Positions 40,225 through 50,734 of a DNA stretch of 64,000 bases are shown here, one piece after another (position 1 is the stretch's first letter; each line of letters starts with the position of its first letter). Made by a program: the position numbers and the translations under genes. A model generated the notes under the pieces. That model worked only from the letters and a program-made list of their open reading frames with translations. It did not search any database and had not been told where the DNA came from. Source of the stretch: Opisthorchis felineus (lineage: Eukaryota; Platyhelminthes; Trematoda; Opisthorchiida; Opisthorchiidae); assembly GCA_004794785.1 (NCBI GenBank), contig SJOL01009893.1:472393-536392 (forward strand), read 5' to 3'.

Positions 40225-40475
40225 TCGCTGGAGAAGCCGGTCAGTCCACGTGATGTGGTTTCTTTGATTGAAGGATGAGTGACCCTATGTCCTGTCTGAG
40301 TGAGAGCTAATCACACTGCTGATCAGCCACTCGTGGCCGAACGATTCAACTACTGGTCGGAAGGTCGTGGGTTCTGAACTTCCTGGATTTTCGTGAGATG
40401 CGCACCAACAAGAAACACTTATACTTGTATCTCGGCTTTTCAGCATAGATTGGCTTCACTTAGGCAGAGAAATCT
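40225..40475 (+). mobile_element. tRNA-derived SINE, family 2, best-preserved copy
   Basis: Leader with CCACGTGATGTGGTTTCTTT and GATTGAAGGATGAGTGACCC, then GCTAATCACACTGCTGATCA, box-A-like CTCGTGGCCGAACGATT, box-B-like GTCGTGGGTTCTGAAC, and tail CTCGGCTTTTCAGCATAGAT then TGGCTTCA. Six other copies in the window share these blocks in both orientations. Confidence 0.8.
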
Positions 40476-41152
40476 CTGTCGAGACTACTACGATAAAACC
40501 TAAACATGGTAGCTGAACATGGCTGGCAATTTTCAGCTACTTGTATACTGAATTCCTGCAGGCAACCGGTATGTAAAACATCACTGGATAAGCAGGTTAG
40601 AACAAATGCTGATGGTCATGGCTCTCTGAAAAATGAAGACGACACAGCTGATAGACAACTGATAGGCAGAATGAGGAAAACTCACCTCATTAATGTGAAC
40701 GAGCCACGCTGCCTCTGAATGGTGTATTCTAGAGGGCACAGATTTCCGAACAAACTGAACATGCCATTGCTTCCAAGGCTTGGCTGTATGCCCCACACTC
40801 CCGTTTTTCGGTGATCGAAACTGTAGCAGCTGGAACCAATGTGCCTGTGGTATACGGTTTATAGCTGATAAATTGAATTGACAGATATTCGTGAGTATTT
40901 CTCTGTCTTTGAACTAACAACAATTATGAGGTCGTGAAACCTGTAGCACGACCTGTTTCATGAAACCGTGAGACGTCCTGCAAACGTATTTTTGCACAAA
41001 TCATTGGTGAGACCTGGAGAAATCTGGTCGCGTGCAACTCTTGAAGGCATTGCTCTTCATAGAGTAAACCAAACCGTCGGAGAGTCAGAAACTTTCCTTC
41101 CCCGAAAGTTACAGGCTCCGCGACACCTAAATTGTGTTCTCAATCGACAGTT

Positions 41153-41167
41153 TGTGTGTGTGTGTGT
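41153..41167. repeat. TG dinucleotide microsatellite
   Basis: Seven to eight TG units. Confidence 0.9.
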
Positions 41168-41319
41168 AGAAAAGAGGAACACATTCAGAAGTTTTTAAGG
41201 CAATTCGGTGGTATTACTGTTCATTTCACAACTTCATTCTCATTAGTATGTTCGTGGAATGTAGCAGTGGATATAGTGGGAGTAATGCACTCCAAACTAT
41301 TGCTTATGTCAAGTCTTGA

Positions 41320-41475
41320 AGAATCTGTTAACCTTGCTAGTACGATTGCTAAAGGCGTCGGCGAAAAATTCCACCAAAACTTGGCCGTGCCGGAGTTCGA
41401 ACTCCGGACAGGTAAAACGCTAGGCAAGCGTGTTGCCACCGTGCCATCACTGCGCGCTGGACGCATCTCAGTTAT
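41320..41475 (-). mobile_element. possible third tRNA-derived SINE (tRNA-like head)
   Basis: On the minus strand, GGCACGGTGGCAACACGC (box-A-like) is followed by the 18-bp perfect palindrome CCGGAGTTCGAACTCCGG (41390-41407) containing a box-B-like GAGTTCGAACTCC. An anticodon-arm-like hairpin ACGC/GCGT lies between them. T-arm geometry is wrong for a true tRNA (loop of 6 or 8), so this is more likely a SINE head or tRNA relic. Confidence 0.45.
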
Positions 41476-41724
41476 TCCAGGCGAATGTCTCCAAGTTTCA
41501 GTGATGTAACTGGTTTATCCGACACCGAAAGTGATGACCCAGAACTCACTTGGTTGTGAGGGTCGACTTGCCCACCTGATAAGACCTCCGATTCAGATAG
41601 CGTCACGGACGCTCGAAAGTTGGCAGACAATATTTTACTAGTTCTAAGTTTGTACGGGCTTAGTAGACCTCACCTTCACACTTCTTTCATACACTGGTAA
41701 AGCACTGGTAACAAGTCCGCTACA

Positions 41725-41790
41725 AAGAAGGATACACTGGTGAGGTGAAATAGGAGCGAAATTTGAGTCCAGTGCTTCCCCCGTTTGTTA
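41725..41790 (+). ncRNA. hammerhead-like motif, family 2, core damaged
   Basis: CACTG (41735-41739) pairs perfectly with CAGTG (41770-41774) as stem I. GAAA is at 41758-41761, stem III is ATT/AGT with a wobble, and the triplet GTC ends at 41769. The CTGATGA core is reduced to GTGAGG. Downstream blocks match the copy at 30603. Confidence 0.4.
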
Positions 41791-43614
41791 TCGACTCACC
41801 AAAATGATTGTGTGAGGACAAGAGGAAGATTGTTCAGACGATAGTCTTGTGAATTTGAATCCTGCAAACAACACAACCACCTGCAACTAACTGCCGACCA
41901 GTGTGGGATCGTGGTCATTTGCTTGACTTGGATGAGTTATTTTCATTTGGATGGCTCCGCTGGGCCTGGATTCGCGCTCAACATTTTTACAGAAACATAT
42001 CATGCGATGGTGATACCGGCGGGACGGTGGACGGGCGATATTCTGCCATACTGTAAAGTGCGCTTATAAAGGACTGTTGTTCAAACGACTCCAACTCGTT
42101 TGACAGATAACAGTAGGTTATGGAATCCCAAGATGATAACGATAGCTTGGGACTCTCGGACCAAGAAACTACTGCTGTCTGACAGGTGGCATAGCCTGAG
42201 GGAAAAGTGAATGTCATCCTTCGCCTGTTTAGTTACACCAGAAGTTGAGAGTCCCACAGGGTAGTCCATTTTACCAGAAAAAGGTGGCTACTCGTGCACA
42301 ACCAAGCAAGGAAAACCATGGCAATTTGGTGGCTTATTGCCGTGCATCGTAGCTCCAGATATCCGATGCTCCCTCTTATAATGGCTCAAAAGTTTGGCAT
42401 TCACTTCGCCAACCAAGTTCGAAAGCGTAACAACCCTTGATGAAGAAAAAACTGCATATTTGCGTGCTTTCCCTGCCAAGATAGTTCTTTGGCAAGCCAC
42501 GAGGCCGAAGATTCTAATGATACTGATGTGGAGAATGTGCGGACAATTTTAAGTGCTATTTTACCAAATGTCCTTGAAAATGCTAGGATGAAATCGCTTG
42601 CACACATAAGGCATAATGGATGTTTTCTTTTTGGTTTTTGTTCTGCTTACTATGTAGGCCGTTCTACCATAGCCATCAGCTATTGTTCTCCTGGATCCAT
42701 TCATGTAATTTAATCAGGATCCGCTGAGAAAGCATGCAATATCTTCATAACCGCAATTTGTGCACATCTGGCGGCTGCTGGAATGTGGCAAACTCCTTAG
42801 AATTTCCAATCTTCTCTTGATTTTTGCTATTTATGACGATACTTTTGACCACGCCCCGGTAAAATTACGGAAACTACCGATGATTCTTCATGATTAATGT
42901 GGACCAGTATGTAATCCTCCATCCACAAGGCTTCACTGTTTTCATTTAAATCTCATGTATATTCTCTTAGAAATACGGGAGTGAAGTGGGACGGGAGACA
43001 TAGAGACAATGGGTCGTGGAGTCAAATGAATGAAGTTGATGTGAGACAAGTTTGTTGAACCGGGTTTTTCGCAGGTCAGCTCATTTTCAGAGTTTGTATA
43101 CTTTTCTTCTGGAAGCATGGACGGGGGCCATGCATTTGGATTCCACTCGTCTCCCCAATCAATACTCGTCTAGATTGCAGCGGCCGTGATTGGTACAGAG
43201 TCCTTTAGCATGAAAATGAATATGTACCCTTCGAGTTGGTCTGCGAAAAATGCGTCTGAGTTTAAAGTCTTTCATTTGATTCATTGGCGCAGAGACCTCC
43301 TACCCCCTCTCCCTTTTTTCAGATTGTTTACCATGACTTCCACATAACCTTTACAAGTTACTAATTTGATTTTTACCTATTTGTAACGACACTGATGTAT
43401 CTATCTATTGATAATTAAACTACGATGTTTTGGTGCTCAGGCATACGGTCAAGTTTGATAGTAAGGACCACAGTATAATCGACTTCTTTCCATCATTCTT
43501 GCTTTGAGAATCAACGACCAAATTTTGAACCAAATAGCAGTTATAAAATTTGAAAAACCAGCCAAACCGATTTCCAATCAAATTCGCCTAACGTCTGTCA
43601 TTTCATTTCAAAAG
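41791..43614. other. 3' part of intron 1, nothing recognised
   Basis: No motif-bearing frame. The open frame that leads into exon 2 extends upstream to 43504, but 43504-43614 lacks family similarity and holds the polypyrimidine-like stretch of the acceptor. Confidence 0.5.
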
Positions 43615-44196
43615 GAACGTGTCAGAGCCAGCCAACTTACGGGAGCTCGGCTACTCCTTCACCCTCGCGCTTCGTATCCCAGAGTGGCCGAAGAAGGGAT
43701 CAATCTGATGCCCGGTACAATGACCGATATTCGATTTAGCGTCTACGAATGGTCAATGATGGAACCACCTCACGGTCGATGCAGTACGAGCACTCCAGCT
43801 TCAATCAATTTCAATCGTGTCAACTACAGTTATTCTGAAGAAGCCTGCCACAAGCATGTCAGACAACTCAAAGTTGTGCAAACCTGTAATTGTCTCACAC
43901 AATCTCTACCTATTCCCACCGAATTGTTGGATAAGAAGCTAGAGAGATGCGAGGCGTTCAGATTTCCAGCGACAATCGATCTGTTCAACAATTTCAACAC
44001 CACAAAACAAAGTTACTTCAACGATGACTCTATCGCACGTCTTGTACAATCTTCCCGTTGTGCTGAAGAGATTCTAACAAAACTGGACAGCTCAGCCACT
44101 GGTTGTCGTCCGGCTTGCGTGCGATACACTTATAGGCCCAGTATAACTGCAGCCCAATGGCCGACGAAAACATTTCTTACGTGGTTTGTAACTAAG
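43615..44196 (+). CDS. DEG/ENaC-family sodium channel, coding exon 2 (residues 309-502)
   Basis: Extracellular palm, beta-ball and thumb region of the same channel. GARLLLHPRASYP then EEGINLMPGTMTDI (residues 318-347) is the family block usually seen as G-R-V-HxxxxxP...PG...I. It is followed by PPHGRC (359-364), YSYSEEAC (379-386) and CNC (399-401), the ENaC-type Cys-x-Cys pair, then GCRPACVRYTY (470-480) and QWP (489-491). The second cysteine of the usual C-x-x-x-C pair is Val390. The acceptor at AAAAG|GAA is the AG in this frame that gives phase 0 to match exon 1. The donor is AAG|GTAAGT at 44197. The open frame runs past the donor to 44406, but that tail has no family similarity. Confidence 0.9.
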
Positions 44197-47100
44197 GTAA
44201 GTTTTCATTCTGGTCGTTGTTTTATACTTAGACCATTTGTTCATGGAAATAACTATAGTTCACAGGGCTACTTAGGCGCTGAGATCTACAGACGTTACCC
44301 TTGTTACATATGTAACCTAGGGGTACTGGTCAGACGGATGAATATATGGCGTTCCGCGTTCCACACTTGGAGTAATTGGTCACATTTGTGCGTAGTAAAT
44401 GTCTGAGAAATAGCATTTAGTTAGTCAGTTACGTGGTGCAAATATCAAGGGAGAAAAATTCCGTGGATGCTTCGTCCTGTTTGACTGAAAAATTATTCCA
44501 GAATTATTCCTGGGGATGATACACGAGGCCACACATCGATCGTTCCCGACTGAAAATGCCAACCACACAGCCTAGTGAAGCTAGCTGATCACGTCATAAC
44601 CATTCGTGCCGGTAACACGAACGAAAACTAAGGTGAAGCTTCTTGGGAAGATTCTGATGGTGACCAAGTGTACTCCATGTCCCAGTGAATGTGGGAACCT
44701 CCAGTAGTAAGCATCCTCTTAGAATTCCTAAATTTACATTTGTCTCACCCATGGTTAACCAGCTTTGGTTGCCTTGACTCAGGTTCATCGCAATATTTCG
44801 CTTTCGACCGACTGAAAACGCCGGTGACACTCGTCAAAAAAGGAGTGTAGCTCAAGAAAGCCGCTTTCTACTTTCGTCTGATAACCAAATAGAGTAAACA
44901 AGCTTTTGTTGCTGCCTTTGTGCTTCAAACGATTCCATTGTCAAGCGTTCAGAGGTAAGCAGATGAGGCTATGCCGAGAAGAAGGAAGCACCCGGATTGA
45001 CAGATTGCCACCGGAATAAACCGCTGACTTCCTTAGAACTTCAGGGGGATCCAAATATGTGTTTCGCTACGTCAACCTCCCACTAGGTACCAAATAACTT
45101 GGCATATACCACGTCGTACGGATTTTTTCCGGGGTGTCATTGAACTTCACTGCCATCGCAACTCATCTTGCTCTACAATTGCTCGTGTAACCTGATTGAT
45201 TTTAAGACCTGTTTCGCATTAGATGGAGTGATCTCAACAAAGATAAACCGTAAATTAACAAGTTCCCCCTCCCCTAAGCAACGAAGACACTGCCTTTGAG
45301 CTATGTTTGAATGTAAAACTTTCTTCCCCTGAATAAAAGTTTCTACCTCGAAGGACCCTTAAATGACTCTTTCCTGGTGGACCAATCTGTACCACTCTTT
45401 TTGCCTTCATATGCGTTGACCAAAAGTGTAACAGTGACTAAACCAATCCAGGAATGTAGTGGGGTACAAAACAGATGACCGGCAAAATTTCACTGATCGA
45501 AAATTGTCAATGGCATAAACTGTTTTTGGACGAAAGATTTTACTTCCAGTATGCTTGATATGCAAGCCTTTCTGCTTGCTAGGAAGTTCCAAATTTTATT
45601 CTTTGCTTGGGGCACCAACGTAGTTTCTGGTGTTATTCACCTGCAGTTTGTCTTTTTGAACTCTGCGGCCGTATGTTTTATTATCTGTTCATAGTTTTTC
45701 CCTGGAAATTTTCAATAATGAACAAACTGCTTTGCTTACGGCATTCTATCAGATTATCTCGATAGGCTGACTGATAAATGAAGAAACACGGATACTGACA
45801 AACTAATCGGTGAGTACGCATTGACGAGCGTAGCGTCCGGGCGTTTTACACATTCCGTTGGCTTGATTGTTGACCAGAGTATACAGAAACGTTTAGATTA
45901 CTAAGCGATTTCTCATAACACTGTCTGTCGGTGTTCTTTATGCGAGAATACCAGGCTTATCAGGCACATCAGTATTCGAGTAATACCAGCTGTATACACA
46001 AGATTGGAAGATCACCAATCTACAGTCTAGAGTAGCAGTTCGCTGACTTTTGTGAATCGCCACTTCCAGAGAACACCCTTTTTCTCATTGCAGATGAACA
46101 TCAGGGCGAAAACGAGCAGTTGGTATCGTCTGGAAATTTGGTGTACAGTGATGTACATCATCAGACCATTTGCACACACGGCTGGGGACGAAATACAACA
46201 AAATAGCGTTTTCTCAACCTCGTTTTGCAGAATTCATAAAGATACGTGCGAGATGCCATCAGGCTTACTCGCGCTAAAGTTTGGAGGGAAACTGTAATAA
46301 AACACCCTCTGTGTTCCAGCTGATATTCACTGTGAGCTTCACCCTACTTGAGCCATGTTTACAGATTCAACCGCTGATCGAAGAGGATAAAGTAAATATT
46401 GGCGGGCATGAATAATACTCACAAGTAAGCTATGCTGTCCCCATACGGGCTATCAGACAATTACTCAACTCAACCTTAAAATAGCACTCGGAATGTAGTC
46501 ATCATTACGAAATAGTTAAATTAGATTTATCCACACTGATATCGGAACGCGCAATGAATGAATTAGAGCAGAATGAGATCCAGCAGCAGTTGTGTCAAAC
46601 AATTTTCGGGACACTTTCTAGGTTGATTTTCAAGAGTCTCACGTTTACTTCGTGTGACTGAATGCTGTTGAGGGCCGCAAATAGCTAGGTAGCGTGTATG
46701 TTGCACCCGGTACAGCCGTTCAGCTGGCCTCTCAGCGTAGAGCCTGTCTAGCAAATGATGCGAGGTCCCCTCCGTGGAATTTCTTTGGCATGCAGGAAAC
46801 CACGCACAGCACAGTCACGTCAATAGAATGTCTTATGATGTCGCGAACCAATAAAAATGGCATTCAATGCTGGTAAAAGGTTAGACAGAGATGGTTCGGC
46901 TGACCTGGTTTGCTACTGGTTCGGTATTTCATGGGATGAGAACGGCTCAGCACAAGGTGGCTAGAACACACTGACATCGCGGTCGATTTGTACCTCAAAA
47001 AATTTACGGATTACCTTCTCCCATTGTTTTGAGGAGAACGAGAATTAGAAACGAGATATTTCAACAAACTGACGAGATTATCGTTCCTGCTCAACAATTT

Positions 47101-48762
47101 CAGGTGTCCGATTCTCCCGCACACAAATAATGACGTGAACATATGTGAAGACATTTGGGTCACGGTGATAAGGCCCCTGTACAAATGAAGCAAACTGATC
47201 AATACATTGGACGCATGGCGAAATTCGTGAACGGTCAAAATGCAAAATTGTTTTCTCTTGATCCACACTAATAAGCGACATGCTATACCGTGAAATGTTT
47301 CGACTTCCCGTACCCGGCTTCAAATAGGTTCGACTGTCAAACAAGGAATTAGTGATTAACATGAAGCATGTGAAATGTTTACGTCAATATACGTTAGACT
47401 ACCTATGAATATTTAAGTAGGCAGCTGATTTGTTAGTCGCGTGAAGTGTGAAATTAAGTTGCGTTGCAAAGCACCAATGACTCAGTTTCATAGGCGGTAA
47501 ATTGATTGGTCTGGCTCTGTGTGTTTTCCGACGAATCGGGCAAGTGTAATAAAGTGCAAAAAATTCCCAATGTCACAGTGTATCGCAGCTTCCTTCTGGA
47601 AAATGCACTCAAGTCACGTAACCCAGATTGAATTTTCGTTCCCGTAGTGCTACATAACAGTTCCGAACCGGTGGGTTCCATTCTGGGGTGTGGTGTGTGA
47701 TGCCTCGCTGCAAAACCCTGTAGTCCTGTGAGCCTCTTCATTATTTTCATTGGAGATCATTGCTAACGAAAATGTGGTGAGTTTTGAGGGAGATTTGGAC
47801 TAAAGGAATCCCGATTAGAAGATTACACAGGCCTCTTAGTTTTTGGGTCTCTAGCTTGACCAGAAAACCTCGAAATCTCCACACTCTCCTCTCCATTCGG
47901 CGATGGAAGTATGATTTTACAATCATACCTGATTGTAATTCAAGATAACAGCTTAGTATGACGTTGTTTTGCGCTAAATGAACCATTAATATCGACTTAT
48001 CGGAGTAAGGAGATTCTATTCAATTGTGGAATGTCCTTCTTTCTTATCGGGATACTTAGGTGTTTTGTGTCGGAAGATTTTCTGTTTTAAGTTGTCCCTA
48101 TGATTGTTCGTGAAATAATTATTCACAATGAGTTGAGAAATATGAAATATTTATTTTACATCCAAGTGGAAAAAAGAAATATACCACTAATAAGCTTGTG
48201 ACACAGCCAATGCGTGTGCTCTTTGAGTGACACCGGAAAAAAACTGTTTTAAATTTTCTTTTTCGATCGTTGCACAATCTTCTTTCCAAGTGAGACGTTA
48301 TCTGAGATATCTTATGCACTTTTAAGTACAAGAGGTTGACTAACTTAGATTTTTCTCATTCGGCCAAAACCCCTTCATTTTATTTAAAATTCTCATTCGT
48401 CTTCAACTATTCGAACCCAGAAACGGCTATTTTTGTACCTGTAGATTTATAGGACCGTGGTGCACCAAAGAAAATAATACGGACGATGTCATTTCTGTAG
48501 TCATGTAGTATGAGCTCTTCAATACTGTTCACAGTCGCCAGCCTAGAATGACAGTTGAAAAGTTGTTGAGGTTGTTCTATCCAATTGTAATAGGTTGATG
48601 TCATTTTATCGGGTTCCCTCAGTGCGGAAAGAATAATGTTGTTCAGCTGAACCGAAGTCTTTCGCTGAGGCACCTTTTAATGGCCAAATTCATCCCAGAA
48701 GAGAATGCCATCCGGAGGAAGATATCTTTGATTTCTCGATCGAAATGTCGTTCTAGAATCAA

Positions 48763-48890
48763 AGTTAACCTATGCTGAAAAGCCGAGAAGCACTTTAAGG
48801 CTTTTTCATCCGTTGTTGAGGTTCCCCGTATGGAACTTTGAGTGACGCGTAGGTTCGACCATCCCGAATATCACAAGGAAGAATTGGGTT
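48763..48890 (-). mobile_element. tRNA-derived SINE, family 2, truncated minus copy
   Basis: Read on +, AACCTATGCTGAAAAGCCGAG matches the reversed family tail, and CGTAGGTTCGACCATCCC lies at the box-B position. The 5' leader is missing. Confidence 0.5.
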
Positions 48891-49379
48891 CGAAATTCTA
48901 CGGTACTATTTAAACAAGATTAAGCAAATGTATACAACAAACCCCAGTTGTCCACGTTCGCAGCCTCAACAAATGCCCAAGTCTGTCACTGACCGGCACA
49001 GGGCAGTGTCAACGTCCGCACACCAAACAACGGCGAGCGGAATGTTGGCTCAGTAGTTTGGTTTGTGGTCGTCCCTTCCTTCTCATTGGAGGTGCGATCA
49101 CACAAAACTCATGAGAAAACAAGTTAAGGCAGGCTCAGCAAACGGGACACGAACGCGCATGAGTAAGTAGGTAAGCGCGCATTCACACACAGACATGTTG
49201 ATAAACAAGTGGCGGACGGGACGGCCTTTGTGGGCAAAGTGAGTGGCGGGTACAAATGAGCAAAACAAGTGGAGTTTAAAAGTACATAGGCGAAGTAAGC
49301 AAATAAATGGGGGAATTATCATGAGGTCAAGTTAGATTCAATATTCTTATTAGGATTCATCAGTCGTGTGCATCTCATC

Positions 49380-49580
49380 CAGTCAACCAACACATGGACA
49401 CTTGATGTGAATTCCTTGATTGAAAGATGAGTGGAATTATCATACTATTGATCAGCCACTCCTGGTTAGTTTGAAGGTTCGTGAGATTCATACACTCACT
49501 GAATCCCAGTGGGGATGAAGCAGCCTTGCAGTGCTTTTCTGCCTTTTGGCATGGACTAACTTCACCGACGGGACGAAAGC
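49380..49580 (+). mobile_element. tRNA-derived SINE, family 2, plus copy
   Basis: Contains CTTGATGTGAATTCCTTGAT, TGAAAGATGAGTGGAATTAT, TGATCAGCCACTCCTGGTTA, AAGGTTCGTGAGATTC and TGCCTTTTGGCATGGACTAA. These are the family 2 blocks in order with an internal deletion. Confidence 0.65.
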
Positions 49581-49988
49581 AGAACTGATATTCGGTCATT
49601 CTGGTCGGCTGGGCAACAATGCACAAACAATGTCATACAATTTAATGTAACAGAAATAAACAGCCAAGGTGTTGGAGTATTCAACCTACAGTCACGGATT
49701 TAACCAATGGTGAACCTAGAAATAATCTATTTTACACGTGTGCAGCAGTGTGACGCCTAGGCGGAAATGAGTGAAGAACTGTCGTACACTCAAGGACAGT
49801 ATTGAAGACGGTTGGATGAGTGTCTGAGCCTGAAATGGTCGGAATAGATCATTTCATAGTACCCTACTTAGATGAGTTAGACAGGTATTTTTGGTTCTCA
49901 CTGCACTCGTCTTTCTCGAAGTATTGGTCCCAGTCTTTATCAAATTCTTAACTTAATTTTGTGGACACTAGAAGGAGAAGGTGCTTTA

Positions 49989-50002
49989 TCTCTCTCTCTC
50001 TC
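49989..50002. repeat. TC microsatellite forming the polypyrimidine tract of intron 2
   Basis: Seven TC units ending 28 bases before the inferred acceptor of exon 3. Length polymorphism here could influence splice efficiency (inference). Confidence 0.8.
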
Positions 50003-50030
50003 CTTTGATCTCATGCACAGTTGAGTTTAG

Positions 50031-50546
50031 CTTTTATGTATGAACGCTAGTGAACGAATAGATAAAACAGTCAACTCCCAGTGGAGAATTATGAGACGGA
50101 AATTTATGAGCTGCTATATTCTCCTTTCAAAATTACAGTTTCTAAAACGAATCACCACCGCCACCATTCGTGGCAGACCTCACATGACCGAAGCAGAACA
50201 AGTAAGAGTGCAAGAATCATTGGATGAACTACAAGAATTGTTATCACCATATGAAGAAATTCTCAACCTAACCAGAACGGGCAAACAAGCCGAGGCGATT
50301 CAAAAGCTAATGTCAACCGAAATCTTCGAACGCAATTTTCTTGCCATTGTGATTTCTCGACCAAATTTCGATGTTGAGCGAGTAGAGGAAAAGGCTGTCG
50401 TGTCGTTGACTTCGTTATTCAGCCAGATTGGTGGACTGTTGAGTATCTGGGTTGGTTTGACTTTTGTTTGCATTGTTGAACTGGTGGAACTTGGTCTGAA
50501 CGTAGCCGACACGGTGTTACATCATCGCAGAAAGCGTGGAAAGTGA
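50031..50546 (+). CDS. DEG/ENaC-family sodium channel, coding exon 3 and stop (residues 503-673)
   Basis: C-terminal part. Residues 506-603 form a long charged, helix-prone insertion (for example TEAEQVRVQESLDELQELL) between the Trp-Pro end of exon 2 and the wrist strand NFLAIVIS (604-611). Then SLFSQIGGLLSIWVGLTF leads into TM2 (about 631-657), with the selectivity filter GLT at 644-646 and the conserved Glu-Leu-Val-Glu. The cytoplasmic tail is only about 15 residues and basic (HHRRKRGK); there is no PPxY motif for Nedd4-type ligases. The start at 50031 follows from the in-frame TAG at 50028-50030, which is itself the acceptor's TAG. An upstream AG at 50020 would shift the frame. Possible glycosylation sites are NAS (507-509) and NLT (581-583). 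Confidence 0.9.
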   Translation, partial: LLCMNASERIDKTVNSQWRIMRRKFMSCYILLSKLQFLKRITTATIRGRPHMTEAEQVRVQESLDELQELLSPYEEILNLTRTGKQAEAIQKLMSTEIFERNFLAIVISRPNFDVERVEEKAVVSLTSLFSQIGGLLSIWVGLTFVCIVELVELGLNVADTVLHHRRKRGK

Positions 50547-50728
50547 GTGATGTTGGTCGTACGCATGTGATGCTGATTCCGAACTGTTTCGTATAGGCAG
50601 AGAAAACTAGCTATCCGAAATTCCCACCTCATCCAATGTAAATTTTTTACAGCCTTTTCTGTTTTGAATTATATATCGCTTTTTGTGATTCGTCCAATTG
50701 TATTCATCCGTCATTTGTGGAGAATGTC

Positions 50729-50734
50729 AATACA
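50729..50734 (+). promoter_or_regulatory. candidate variant polyadenylation signal of the channel gene
   Basis: AATACA followed by a T/GT-rich stretch (CTTTTGTCGTCTGGGTTGT), about 185 bases after the stop. No AATAAA occurs sooner. Another AATACA follows about 50 bases on. Confidence 0.3.

Larger units (their letters stand above)
7163..43614 (+). other. intron 1 of the channel gene, about 36.5 kb
   Basis: Donor GTAAGT at 7163 and acceptor TTTCAAAAG ending at 43614. Both sides are phase 0, and the joined protein continues from the palm strand VVYLDNLVEQ to GARLLLHP as in other family members, so no intervening coding exon is required. The intron is packed with SINEs, hammerhead-like repeats and microsatellites, listed separately. 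Confidence 0.8.
44197..50030 (+). other. intron 2 of the channel gene, about 5.8 kb
   Basis: Donor GTAAGT; acceptor GAGTTTAG ending at 50030, preceded by a TC-repeat polypyrimidine tract. Phase 0 on both sides. Contains two SINE pieces; minus frames at 47011-47986 are unassigned and I see no gene in them. Confidence 0.8.

Noticed and set aside
43504..43614. Upstream extension of the exon 2 frame
   Set aside because: No family similarity, and the phase 0 acceptor at 43614 separates it from the conserved block.
44197..44406. Continuation of the exon 2 frame past the donor
   Set aside because: A strong AAG|GTAAGT donor precedes it, and TM2 is found only in exon 3.
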